From Hevea brasiliensis (lineage: Eukaryota; Streptophyta; Magnoliopsida; Malpighiales; Euphorbiaceae), in contig NC_079504.1 in NCBI RefSeq assembly GCF_030052815.1, positions 92,085,704 to 92,149,703 of the forward strand: a stretch of 64,000 nt of DNA, given 5' to 3'. Positions 23,687 through 35,489 of the stretch are shown in pieces (position 1 is the first letter of the stretch; every line of letters begins with the position of its first letter). The notes under the pieces were generated by a model. That model worked only from the letters and a program-made list of their open reading frames with translations, searched no databases and was not told the DNA's origin. The translations under genes were made by a program, and so were the position numbers.

Positions 23687-25933
23687 TCAGTCTCTCAATA
23701 GCTGTGGGTGCTGTCTCCTCATGTCCTCCTCTTGTTCCCAAGTAGCTTCCTGGCCTGAATGATGGTTCCACAACACTTTAACCAAAGATATCTGTTTGTG
23801 CCATAGCTACTTCACCACATATGCCAGAATCTCTATGGGTTCCTCCTCATATGTGAGGTCTGGATTCACCTCAATTTCTTCCACTGATAACACATGAGAA
23901 GGGTCGGATCTATACCTCCTCCACATGGACACATGGAAGACATTATGTATCTTTTCCAACTCTGGAGGTAGTGCCAATCGGTATGCCAAAGGACCCACTC
24001 TTTCCAGAACCTCATATGGTCTAATGAAATGAGGACTCAGTTTCCCTTGTCTACCAAATCTCACAATTTTTCTCCAAGGGAAAACCTTAAGGAATACGTT
24101 ATCACCCACTGTGTACTCAATATCTCAACTCTTCAGATCAATGTAGGACTTCTGACGGTCTGATGCAACCTTGAGTCGATCTCTGATCAGTTTGATTTTC
24201 TCCTCTGTCTACTGAACAATTTCTGAGCCAATTAGTTTTCTTTCGCCCACTTCATCCCAACGCAAAGAAGTTCTGCACTTTTGACCGTACAAAGCTTCAT
24301 ATGGAGGCATCCCAATGCTTGATTGGTAGCTGTTGTCATAAGCAAACTCAATCGGAGGCAAGTGCGTATCCTAATTACCTTCAAACTCAATTACACAAGC
24401 CCGTAGCATATCCTCTAATATCTGTATTACCCTCTCAGACTGGCCATCTGTGTGCGAGTGGAATTCCATGCTGAAGTTCAATCTAGTTCCTAGAGCTCTC
24501 TGAAGACTATCTTAGAATGTAGAAGTGAACCTAGGATCTCTGTCTGACACAATCGATACTGGCACTCTATACAGTCTCACTATCTCATCAATGTACAGTT
24601 TAGCCAATCTTTCTAGACTATAGTCCATCCGAACTGGTAAAAAATGAGCAGACTTAGTCAATGTGTCCACTATAACCTATACTGCATCATGGCGCTTCTG
24701 TGTTCTCAGAAGTCCCATCACAAAATCCATAGTTATTCATTCCCATTTCCACTTAGTTACTGGTAATGGATGTAACAAACCAGCTGGTACTTGATGTTCT
24801 GCCTTCACTTATTGACAAGTTAGGCATTTGGAGACAAAATCAGCTACATCCCTTTTCATACCCATCCACCAGTAATGCTCTTTTTGTCCTCTGTACATCT
24901 TTATACCACTAGGGTGCATAGCAAAAGGAGACTCATGTGTTTCCTTCATAATAATCTATCTCAAATCAATATCATTAGAAATGCACATTCTGCTCTGTTG
25001 TAGCAGTAAACCATCATCTCTCACAAAAAATTCAGGTTTCTTGCCCTGCTGAACTTCTTTTAGAAGCTTCAGATATTTTTCATCATTTTGAGTAGCCATT
25101 CTAATATGATCAATCAACACTGGCTGTACATGCCATGCAACTATTGTCTGTCCCTCATTATTAACCTCTAAGCTGGCATGCAATGCTCTCAACTCATGTA
25201 CCATAGACAAAGGAGAAACTCTCAGACTTGCTATAGTGTTACGACTTAAGGCGTCTGCCACCACATTAGCTTTTTCTGGCTGATAGTCTATCAGACAATC
25301 ATAGTCTTTAATCAGTTCTAACCATCTCCTCTATTTCAAACTCAACTCTCTTTGAGTGCCCAGATACTTTAAACTCTTATGAACTGTGTAGATGTAACAT
25401 TTCTCCCCATATAAGTAGTGTCTCTAGATCTTAAGAGTAAATACAATAGCTACAAGCTCCAAGTCATGTGTCGGATAATTCCTCTCATGCAGTTTCAGCT
25501 GGCGTGATGCATATGCAATGACATTTCGATCTTGCATCAATACACTGCCTAACCCATTGTGAGAAGCATTGCTATAAACAGTATATTCTTTACTTGGGGT
25601 GGGTAAAGTCAGAACTGGAGCTTCAGTCAAACTCCTCTTCAACTCATCAAAACTCTGCTGGCATTTATCCGTCCACTGAAATTTCACATCTTTCCGAAGC
25701 AGCTTAATCAGTGGAGAAGCCAACATGGAAAATCCCTTCACAAACCGGAGGTCGTATCCTGCTAAACCCAGAAAACTACAGATTTCTGTGACATTCTTGG
25801 GTGGCTTGCAATTAAGGATAGCTTTTATCTTACTGGGATATACCTTAATGCCTTCTACCGATACTATGTGCCCCAAGAAGGATATTTCCTTCAACCAAAA
25901 TTCACACTTTGATAATTTTAGATATAGTTGTTT
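23687..25933 (-). pseudogene. pol: Family C gypsy pol remnant: RT C-terminus, RNaseH, integrase, chromodomain
   Basis: Read on the minus strand it starts inside the RT connection region (KLSKCEFW near 25910) because an A LTR truncates it at 25934. RNase H follows (25424-25894 in one ORF), but its first catalytic aspartate is lost: YSDAS reads YSNAS (codon 25568-25570). The RNaseH tail and zinc domain are at 24956-25264 and onward. The integrase core is at about 24430-24760 with several stops. The integrase C-terminus is at 23807-24109. The chromodomain lies after a stop at 23807. It is closely similar to the B pol at 9482-12451. Gag, protease and most of RT are missing from the window. Confidence 0.88.
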
Positions 25934-28334
25934 TGTAACACCCTCCTTGTAGCAACTCTGTATATTCTACTGTTTCGGTGACCAGTGTTTGTTCGGACAG
26001 CTAGAACGTTCGGAAAAATATTTAAACTAAAGTGAGGAACCATAATTAACTCAAATATTAATAAGAAAAATTTAGGAAAAATTTTAGAAAAAAAAAATAC
26101 AACTAAGTTAAATGAGCCGATGTCTTAGCGATGGGTAACCCAGTGGGAAGTTGCGGTTCTCATAACTAGGAACCCTAGACCCTGAGAAAAATTCATAAAA
26201 TAATTTTTGGGACTCTAGAGAAGGGTCATTGAGGGTTCTATGGCATTAGAATGCCAAGAAAATGCTTAGAAAAAAATTTTCAATCGGTACAAACAATTTT
26301 GGTTTGTTAAGCCAAATGGAGGGCATTTTGGTCATTTCGCCTTCAGAGGTGATTTTTAGCTGACTTGTCTAGTTAAGTAAATAATTATTATGACACAAAA
26401 TGTGAATAAATATTACTAAAAATTAAATCGAAATTAAGTAGACAAGAAAAGGAAAGAAAATGAAAGAAATTGGAATTATGACATCATTATGATGTCATTA
26501 AAATCCTCCCACCAATCAAACTTTGACACATGGCATTAACCTATTTAAAATGACCAAATGGGCAGAAAAAAAAGAAATAAAAAAATAGTTACTTCTTCTC
26601 CTTCATGCTGTCGTTTCCTCTCCTCCCACCCAAAACTACCATTAAAGCTTACACAAGCTTTGACAACCCACCAAATCTCACTTGAAACCCTAACCTAGCT
26701 TCACAAAAAATTAACCTAGCAACTTTGAATATCCTCCATGCAGCCAAAAGAGGAAGAAAAAAAAAAGAAGTTTTTAAAGGGAGAAAATTATACTTCAAGT
26801 TGTAAGTGACTAAACTTTTGCTATTTCTAGTTTAATTCATGTTTAATGGCATGATATGTGTAGGAAATGTAAGAAAATGAGACAAATAAGTGTGTGTGTG
26901 CAACCTACAAATTTAGGCAGCTAGGGTTAGTTAGGGTTAGTGATTTTTCTTGATAGCAAAGTGTTGATGAGCAGCCCTTGGTGCTAAATGAATGATTGAA
27001 CTTACTTGTGTAGGTTAAATGCAAAGATTAGGCATGTATGAATATGGAAAAATATGGACACTAGAATAATTCTAGGGTTTGCTCATGTGATGGTTCATTA
27101 ACCTTGTAATGGTCAATTAGTGACCATTTGAATGTGTAAGATGAGGAAATGAAGTGAGTTGAGGCTTGGTATTTGAGTTGGGCTAAGCTGCCTTGGCTGA
27201 CCAGCAGGACTGAGTATGAGTCCAGTAGGTTTGGGCAGTTATAAATGGAGTTTTAGAGGTTCAATTATTGCAAGGCTAATTGGAAATGAAACTAAACACA
27301 TAATGTCACAACTTTGGTATAGAAACCTTGCCCAGAAAACCAAACCAAGTTGACCTAAAAATTGCCCTAATCTGGGTGACTTGCATTCTGCCTGGGCAAA
27401 ATGACCAAATGAACAGTGTTTATTCATTTAGTCATAACTCAGTGTAGAAAAGTCCAATTGATCTAAAATTTTACCAGCAAAAAGCTGAGATATAGACCTT
27501 CAACTTTCATGAAGAAATCTAACCCAAATTTTGACCATAACATGTTCAAAAAGTGACCTGCATTCACTGTACAAAACACTGTAGATTTGGTCAGTCCAGA
27601 AAAACTGGAAAGTTTGCAATCCTGCCAGTTATGGTGTTTATGCCATAACTTGAGCTAAAAAACTCCAAATGGAGTGATTTAAAAAAAGAAATGTAACTAG
27701 ACACAATAAGGAACAACTTTCATATAGACAACTTTGTCAAATTCCTATTGCAAAAATGACCAATGGAACAGTAAACACAATACTTGAAATCTGAAAATTT
27801 TGAACAACTAACACTAAGCTTAGAAATAGTATTGGCAAACAATACCAACAACTTTAGAATGCAAAATGTGGTATGTTGGGAGTATTAGAACCAATGTACC
27901 TATTGTCTATGCAAAAGTCAATATTTTAGTTGACTAATGAAATGAATAGTAACACCTAAACTTAAATTTCAAGAATTGAGAAGTTTAAAAGTGTAACATG
28001 CCCTAGTACACCTAGCAAGATTGGTTTGGATAGGATGGCATGCCAATAGGGTTCAGTTAGCAATACTGCACATGGCATTATATCATTATGTGATTTTACA
28101 GCTTTTAGCCATTATGACATTGTGTTGAGACTTGGCCTTGTGCCTAATGTTATTACAGCTTATTAGTTGTTCTGTTGCACACCGGAAGATACATATGTGA
28201 CCGATGGTGTGACGGCCTGAGGTACTTGATACCCAGTGCCAGTTTACTCATTTATCCAGTCCAGTCATTCAGTATAGGTTACTTGGGCAACCAAAAATGA
28301 AAGTTGATAAATTTAATGAAATTATGAATATAAC
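25934..28334 (+). mobile_element. Older family A LTR, left part (interrupted by the tandem array)
   Basis: It starts TGTAACACCCTCCTTGTAGC and follows family A with more substitutions than the other copies. It stops at the ATAAC (28330-28334) that borders the tandem array and resumes after the second ATAAC at 46184. It inserted into the C-element pol, cutting the RT at 25933. The sequence directly left of it, 25929-25933 (GTTTT), would be its target duplication; the right side is outside the window. Confidence 0.88.
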
Positions 28335-31105
28335 TGTAACACCCTCCCTGTACCAACTCCGTACATTCTACTGTTCCGGTGACCGGTGTCGGTCCGGACA
28401 GCTAGAACGTCCGGAAAAGTATTTAAACTAAAGTCGGGAATCATAATTAACTCAAATATTAATAAGAAAAATTTAGTAAAAATTTTAGAAATAAAATACA
28501 ACCAAGTTAAACGAGCCGGTGCCCTAGCGATGGGTAACCAGAGGGAAGTTGTGGTTCTCGCAACGAGGAGCCCTAGACCCGGGGGAAAAATTATAAAATA
28601 ATTTTTGGGACTCCAGAAAAGGGTTATTGAGGTTCCCATGGCATTAGAATGCCAAGAAAATACCTAGAAAGATTTTTCTATCGGTATAGACAATTTTGAC
28701 CCGTTAAGCCAAACGGAGGGCATTTTGGTCATTTCGCCTTCAGAGGTGATTTTTGGCCAACTTGTCCAGCTAAGTAAATAATTATTATGATCTAAAATGT
28801 GAATAAATATTGTTAAAAATGAAATTTGAAATGAGTAGTGAAAGAAAAGAAAAGAAAATGCAAAATAATGCAAATAATGACATAGTATGAGGTCATTAAA
28901 AAAATCCACCCAATTAAAACTTGGCAAGCACTCATGAAAGGATAAAAAGAGATAAATTAAAATTAAAAAAAAAAACCAATTCATCTTCTTCCTTTAGCAT
29001 GTATGGCCGAATCTCTCTCTACTCTCTCTTCCTCATTTTTCTTCATCTCCCAAGCTTAAATTTCCCACAATTCTCACCATAAAAGCCCTAGCTCCCAACA
29101 TTAAAAGTTGATTTTAGACCTTGATCAAGTGTTTAGTAGCAAAAAAAAAGGGAGGAGAAGTGAAGGTTAACAAGTTGGGAATTTTATCAAATAAGGTTAG
29201 TGCATATTAACTTCCTAATCTTGTTTACTTATTGAAATTTAGTTTGAAAATGAATAAATAATTAAGAAATTGAAGAAAATCATGTGTGAAATTGAGAAGC
29301 AAATTTCGGCCAGCACTGATAGGATGAGGAATTGATGAGTTTTATTGGGCTAAAATCTAAATAAAAGCTTAGATAATGACATATGAATGATTGATGACCT
29401 TAATTGGGATGTGTTGCATGATTCATGGGTTGGAAGCTAGGGTTTTGAGAAGTAAAAATTGACTTGGCTTATCAAACTATTAAAGAACACTCTAATGGTC
29501 AATAAGTGACCATTTGAGGTATGTAGACCACACTTTGGACTGAAAAATGGTATGGCAAAGTCAAGGTGTAAGCTGCCCTAGGACAGCAGAAATGGACTGA
29601 AATTTCAGTCCAATTACACAGCCATAAACTTGGTTGTGTTAGTCCAATTGATGTTTGGCCAATTGGACATGAAACTAGGATTATAATGGCACATTTTTGC
29701 TGAAGAAACCATGCCCAAAAGACCAAAATAAGGAATAACTTTCATGTTTGTCATTTCTTCAAATTCTCAACCGCAATGGGCCCAATGGAAGCAGAAAGTT
29801 GGGTCTCCAAAACTGAAATTTTCTGCCCTCTTGGTTTTAAGTTAGAAATGGTAATGGTGACCAATTCTAACAAGTTTTAAATGTAAAATGTGGTATGTTG
29901 GGAGTGCCAAAGTCAATGTACATATTTTCTATCCAAAAGTCAACATTTTTGTTGACCAAAGAGGTGAATAGTGACACCAAAACTTGAAATGCACAAATTG
30001 AAGGATTTAAAAGTTTCGAATGCCCTAGTATACCTAACATGATTGGTTTGGATAGTTTGTCATGCCAATAGGGTTCAATTAGAAGTACTGCACATGGCAA
30101 TATGCCATTCTGTGATTTCATGGCTTGTAGCCATTCTAACTTTGTATTGAGATTTGCCCTTGTGCCTGATATTATTCTGACTTGTTAGCTATTACATTTG
30201 CACAGGAGATGCATATGTGACCGATGGTGTGACGGCCCGAGGTACTAGGTACCCAGTGCGGTTACGTTATCCATCCGAGTCGTCTAGTGTAGGTTTACTA
30301 GGGGCAACCAAATGAATAAAAGTGAACAACGTTAACGAAATAATGGATATACCAATACCAAACAAAGAAAGCATACACATTCTATACACATTCATTTTCT
30401 TGCTATTTTCTTCTATTATATTATTGCACCACTAAGCATTATTGCTTAGCGCATTGCTTTTGCCACGCGTAGGTACTGGAGGTCCCGATCGTGAGCCCGA
30501 TGAACCACAGGTGGGTGAGTCCATCCTGCGATTACGCACGATGTCCGTGTCACCTCATCACCTGCAATGCATTGGTAGGAAATTAGATGTCATTTGTCAT
30601 TTTGTAATTAAATATTTGTTTTCTCATATGTATTTGGGATTTATGTAATGTATTTTGAGGTTCATGTAAATAATAAAGATTTATGGTTATGTATGGAAAT
30701 AATTTGAGTATTTAATTGTTGTTTATATATGAGAACCCTGAGAAATGGATGTTTGAGAAATGAAAAGGTTGTTGAGACCTGAAATTGAAAAAAATGTTGA
30801 GATCTTGATATTGAGCTTTGTGATAATATTGGAGTTGAGAATGAATGAATTTGTTCATTAGAAGTGTTTTTAACAGGTTCTGAAGAACTGTTTTCTCCAT
30901 TTTTAGCCGGTACTCTGCCGGATTTTCTTTAAAATTTACGGAACCTCAAATAAATTATGATTTTAATAAATGACTTAAATGAGTTATATTTTACAAGTTA
31001 TATTCAAAAGCATGATATAAATTAATTAAGGAATATTAGAGTGTGCCGGTACACCGTGTGGCATTACTTACTCGGGTATACTGTACACGGGTAAGGGGTG
31101 TCACA
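28335..31105 (+). mobile_element. Tandem A array: left LTR (LTR1, 2.77 kb)
   Basis: TGTAACACCC... to ...GGGGTGTCACA, preceded by target duplication ATAAC and followed by TTTAG and a tRNA-Met primer site. Relative to LTR3 it lacks 349 bp (counterpart of 44456-44804) at 29727/29728, with CAAA shared at the junction. Hairpin pair at 30432-30469. Confidence 0.93.
30432..30469 (+). other. Conserved LTR double hairpin, family A (LTR1)
   Basis: CTAAGC / GCTTAG (30432-30449), then CGCATTGC TTTT GCCACGCG (30450-30469). The A in place of G in the left arm of hairpin II adds one mismatch; LTR2 shares this change, LTR3 does not. Confidence 0.55.
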
Positions 31106-31110
31106 TTTAG

Positions 31111-31122
31111 TGGTATCAGAGC
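31111..31122 (+). other. tRNA-Met primer-binding site, first internal region
   Basis: TGGTATCAGAGC, five bases after the LTR1 end. Same spacing as at 38256. Confidence 0.92.
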
Positions 31123-31232
31123 ACGGTTTAGGCATTTCTGGGCCTAGATTGAGTCCATACCATGCATTGCATTTGTAAGAGTTGAGGTGACGCTAACGCA
31201 AATCTGTTTATCTTTCTTACTTTGAATAGGAT

Positions 31233-31953
31233 ATGGATCCTTCATCTCAGAGAGCCGTTGAGGAGGAAGTGGAGAGTCATGTTCCACCTGCAGCAGTTGA
31301 GACTGGGGGCATGAGAGAATCTGCTCCGCCAGCTCAAGCGAGCACTGCTCGGCCTCCACGATCTATGTTCCAACAAATGGCCGACTTCTTGGATAAATGG
31401 CCGGGTAATGCCAAGGCACCACCACCACCACCACGGCTCCACAGTAAATCACACTGAAAGGCTAAGGAAGTTTGGAGTTGTGGACTTCTATGGCAAGAGA
31501 GAAGATGACTGCTTGCGGTAGAATTGGTTGAACAGAGCAGGCGAGTACTAAAACAACTCCACTGCACTCGAGCAAAACACGAAGCTGCCATCTCTTTCTT
31601 GCAAGATGATGCATATGAGTGGTGGGACACCGTGTCGATGAAGTGCGGATAGAAAGCGTAACTTGGGACTTCTTACTTTCGAATTTAAGAAGAAATATGT
31701 GGGTCTTGTATATCTGGAAGAGAGAAGAAGAAAGTTTATTAACTCGAGGCGAGACAGTGTCGGTGGCGAATATGAGAAGGAGTTTGTTCGATTAAGCCGT
31801 TATGGAAGGGAGATAGTCCCTAATGAAGTTGAAGGTGCAAGAGATTTGAAGAGGGACTAAATGACAACATCAAGATCCAGCTGACTGCCTTGGGAATCAC
31901 ATAATTTACCAAGTTAGTGGAAGCTGCAATAAAGGTGGAAAAAGTAAGAATCA
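31233..31953 (+). pseudogene. gag: Family A gag, internal copy 1 (broken, zinc knuckle deleted)
   Basis: The start codon at 31233 opens a 74-codon N-terminal segment (MDPSSQRAV..., then proline-rich). Frame is lost several times, and the gag core (EFKKKYVG..., EYEKEFVRLSRYGREIVPNEVEGARDL) reappears at 31663-31860. Compared with copy 2 it ends at 31954/31955 with a deletion of about 435 bp that removes the Gln/Pro-rich linker and the CCHC zinc knuckle needed to bind genomic RNA. Several of its frame breaks coincide with CAG/CTG positions that are intact in copy 2, so some may be assembly errors. Confidence 0.85.
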
Positions 31954-32080
31954 GAGGCCTGCATCTGAGCCAGCAGAGAGGCCAGATAACAGACCACCTG
32001 CCAGAAATTATGCCCTGAGAGCTTAGGAGGAGCAAGATGCCCCGGACGTCATCGAGTGCGTTCTCCTCTACACTACATCT

Positions 32081-33375
32081 GTGCATGCATTGGTGGATCC
32101 AGGATCCACTCACTCATACATCTGCATCAATCTACCCGTAGAAAGGGGGATACTGGTAAGGGAGAGTGACCAAGACATTCTGGTCACTAATCCATTAGGC
32201 CACAGTGTAGTAATGAACAAAGTATACAAGGGTTGCCCGTTAAGGATCCAGGGGTATGAATTCTTGGCCGACCTGATTGAGTTACCCTTCCACGAGTTTG
32301 ACATTATTTTGGGAATGGACTGGTTGTCACGTCATCAGGCAATAGTTGATTGCAAATTGAAGAGAATTTCTCTAAAAACTTCAGAGGGTAATGAGATCAC
32401 AGTTGTGGGGGAAAGGACAGATTTCTTGTCCAATGTCATCTCAGCCACAGTTGTAAGACGAATGATGAGAAAAGGCTGTGAAGCCTACCTAGCACATGTG
32501 GTGGATACTAGGCAGGCTAAGCCAAACCTGAGTGACATACCCACAGTGAGAGACTTCCCAGAGGTATTTCTGAGGAGTTGCACTGGTTTGCCACCGAGAA
32601 AGGAAGTTGAATTTGCTATTGAGACAACTGCAAGATCTGACACCCATTTCCATTGCTCCTTATAGGATGGCACCATCGAATTGAGGGAGTTGAAAACTCA
32701 GTTGCAAGAGTTGCTTGATAAGGGGTTCATACGCCCCAGTGTGTCACCATGGGGAGCTCTAGTGCTGTTTGTGAAAAAGAAGGATGGGACTTTAAGACTA
32801 TGCATCGATTACCGACAGTTGAATAAAGTGACTGTGAAGAACAAATATATGTTGCCTAGAATTGATGATCTTTTTGATCAGTTGAAGGGAGCAGGAGTGT
32901 TTTCCAAGATTGATCTCGAATCGAGGATATCATCAATTGAGAGTGAAGGATGCAGATGTGCCAAAGACTGCATTCAGGACCCGATATGGGCATTATGAGT
33001 TCCTAGTGATGCCCTTTGGCTTAACAAATGCACCAGCGGCATTCATGGACCTTATGAACCGTATCTTCCATCCACACTTAGATCGGTTCGTAGTGGTCTT
33101 TATTGATGATATTTTGGTGTATTCCAAGACCAGGGAAGAACATGATAAGCATTTGAAGATTGTTACGCAAACCACGAGAGAAAAGAAGTCAGTATGCTAA
33201 GTTGTCCAAGTGTGACTTTTGGGTGAATGAGATTGCATTCCTTGGACACATAGTGTCGGTGATGGGATTAGGTGGATCCCAAGAAAATAGAAGCGATGAT
33301 GGAATGGAAGCCTCCCGGGAATACAACCGAGGTCGAAGCTTCTTGGGGCTAGTGGGTATTACAAAAGATTTGTGA
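32081..33375 (+). pseudogene. pol: Family A protease and reverse transcriptase, internal copy 1 (frameshifted)
   Basis: The aspartic protease is clear in 32081-32665 ([10 protein letters not shown] active-site motif, then DIILGMDWL). The RT is spread over overlapping frames: 32681-32998 (fingers and DYRQLNK), 32910-33200 ([20 protein letters not shown] and an intact FIDD catalytic motif) and 33160-33375 (KLSKCDFW and connection). The same region is one continuous ORF in copy 2 (39664-41145). Nearly all frame changes lie at sites where copy 2 reads CAG or CTG, for example around 32920-32930 and 33260-33350. Confidence 0.88.
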
Positions 33376-34644
33376 AGGATTTTCCTAATAGCCGCTCCAA
33401 TGACCAAGTTGTTGCACAATAATGTCGATTTGGACTGGAATGACAAGTGTCGCACCAGTTTGAGAAGTTGAAGGCTATGTTGACAGAGGCACCGGTGTTA
33501 ATGACCGGTGTCAAGAAAGGACTTCGTGGTCTACAGTGATGCCTCACATAATGGGTTAGGGTGTGTATTGATGCAAGAGGGGAAAGTGATCGCCTATGCT
33601 TCCAGGCAGCTAAGGCCACATTAACAGAACTACCCTACCCATGATCTAGAGCTCGCGGCAATTATCTTCGCACTGAAGATATGGAGGCACTACTTGTATG
33701 GTGAAAAGTGCTACATTTATACAGACCACAAAAGCCTGAAATACTTGCCAACCCAGAAGGAGCTCAACCTTAGACAGAGGCGATGGATTGAGTTCCTGAA
33801 GGATTATGATTGTGTAATCGACTACCATCCTGGGAAGGCAAATGTAGTTGCTGATGTTTTGAGCAGAAAATCCATCACAGCTTTGAGATCATTGAATGCC
33901 CGTCTATCTTTGATTCGAGATGGAGCTATTTTGGTTGAGTTGCAAGTGAGGCCAAACCTGCTACAGCAGATTTTAGATGGGCAAAAAGTAGATGAAAAGT
34001 TACTGGCTATTATGAGCAAAATCCCAGAGGGAAAAGTAGCTGACTATGAGGTGAAAGCAGATGGGTGTCTGCACTACAAAGGAAGACTGTGTGTACCAGA
34101 TAATGGGGAATTGAAAGCCAGTATTCTAAAAGAGGCACACACCAGTGTATATGCTATGCACCCAGGAAGTACAAAGATGTATCATGATCTGAAGCTCCAG
34201 TATTGGTGGCCTGGTATGAAGAAGGACATAGCTGACTATGTGACTAAATGCTTGACATGTCAGCAAGTCAAAGCAGAACATCAAGTTCCATCAGTTTGTT
34301 ACACTTATCGCATACCTGAATGGAAATGGGATCGGGTCACCATGGATTTTGTAAGTGGGCTACCTCTCACCCGGAAGAAACATGATGCAGCATGGGTGAT
34401 AGTTGATAGATTGACAAAGTCAGCACACTTTCTGCTAGTTAGGGGACTACTCCTTTGGAGAAGTTAGCGGTGTATATCAGTGAGATAGTTAGACTGCATG
34501 GAATTCCACTTTCCATCATATCTGATCGAGACCCAAGGTTTACATCGAGATTCTGGAAGAAGTTGCATGAATCCTTGGGTACACAACTCCATTTCAAAGA
34601 CTTTCCATCCTCAGACGGATGGGCAATCTGAAAGAGTAATCCAG
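33376..34644 (+). pseudogene. pol: Family A RNaseH and integrase N-terminal half, internal copy 1
   Basis: RNase H begins near 33530 ([10 protein letters not shown]) and contains an in-frame TAA near 33620, also present in copy 2 near 41208. ORF 33694-34467 (257 codons) carries the RNaseH end (YTDHKSL), the integrase zinc domain (HHCC, ending CLTCQQVK) and the start of the catalytic core ([19 protein letters not shown]). The second core aspartate ([11 protein letters not shown]) is at about 34520 in another frame, and the glutamate (QSERVIQ) is just before a 75-bp insertion at 34645. Confidence 0.85.
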
Positions 34645-34719
34645 GTAAATAATTGAAACCAATGAAATTGATACAAATATTGAATTGAAATGATAACAAT
34701 AACGTGAAATATATGTCAC
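34645..34719 (+). other. 75-bp AT-rich insertion in the integrase core
   Basis: Relative to the family B and C integrases this segment is extra. Removing it would bring the codons for VIQ next to VLED. It starts GTAAAT, is AT-rich and contains in-frame stops. The identical insertion is at 42223-42297 in copy 2. Confidence 0.8.
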
Positions 34720-35475
34720 GTCCTTGAGGATATGCTGAGGAGTTGTGTCATTGAGTTTGAGAGAAGTTGGGATAGATACCTCCCACTGGCAGAATTTGCA
34801 TACAACAATAGCTACCAAGCTAGTATCCAAATGGCCCCGTATGAAGCGCTGTATGGGAGAAAATGTAGAACTCCAGTGTGCTGGATTGAATTGGGCGAAG
34901 ACAAACTGGTAGGGCCAGACCTGGTGAAACAGGCTGAGGAGAAGGTGAAATCAATCAAAGCCAACTTAAAGGTTGCCTCAGACAGACAGAAATCTTATGC
35001 CGACCTGAAGAGGAAAGAAATAGAATATGGGGTTGGCGACAAAGTGTTCCTCAAGGTGTCACCATGGAAGAAAGTATTGAGGTTTGGAAGGAAAGGTAAG
35101 TTAAGCCCTAGGTTCATTGGCCCATATGAAGTCATTGAACGTGTGGGTCCAGTGGCCTATAGGCTAGCTTTACCACTAGAGCTGGACAAGATCCACAATG
35201 TGTTCCACGTGTCTATGCTCAGAAGATACCGCTCAGATCCTTCACATGTCATCTCCAGAGAAGAAATTTAAATACAGCCAGATTTAACATACGAAAAAGA
35301 ACCTCTACGGATCTTGGCTCGAGAAGTGAAAGAGTTGAGAAACAAGCAAATTCCATTGGTGAAAGTGCTTTGGAGGCACCACAACACCGAGGAGGCAACT
35401 TGGGAAAGTGAAGAGACGATGAGACAACAGTTCCCTCAACTGTTTGCATCGAGTAAATTTGAGGACGAAATTTAA
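34720..35475 (+). pseudogene. pol: Family A integrase C-terminal part and chromodomain, internal copy 1
   Basis: ORF 34732-35271 (179 codons) encodes the end of the integrase core ([21 protein letters not shown]) and the GPY/F-type module (KLSPRFIGPYEVIERVGPVAYRLALP). A TAA at 35269-35271 stops it just before the chromodomain, whose codons continue after the stop (KELRNKQIPLVKVLWRHH, EEATWE). Chromodomains of this group direct integration into heterochromatin. The same stop is in copy 2. Confidence 0.88.
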
Positions 35476-35489
35476 ATTAGAGGAAGAGT

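Noticed and set aside
25936..28334. Independent solo A LTR with its own right end at 28334
   Set aside because: The sequence stops at ATAAC and the matching continuation is found at 46184, so it is one interrupted LTR.
34645..34728. Functional spliceosomal intron in the integrase
   Set aside because: A GT...AG span exists, but splicing would delete three conserved codons and the copy is otherwise dead; kept only as a finding about an insertion.
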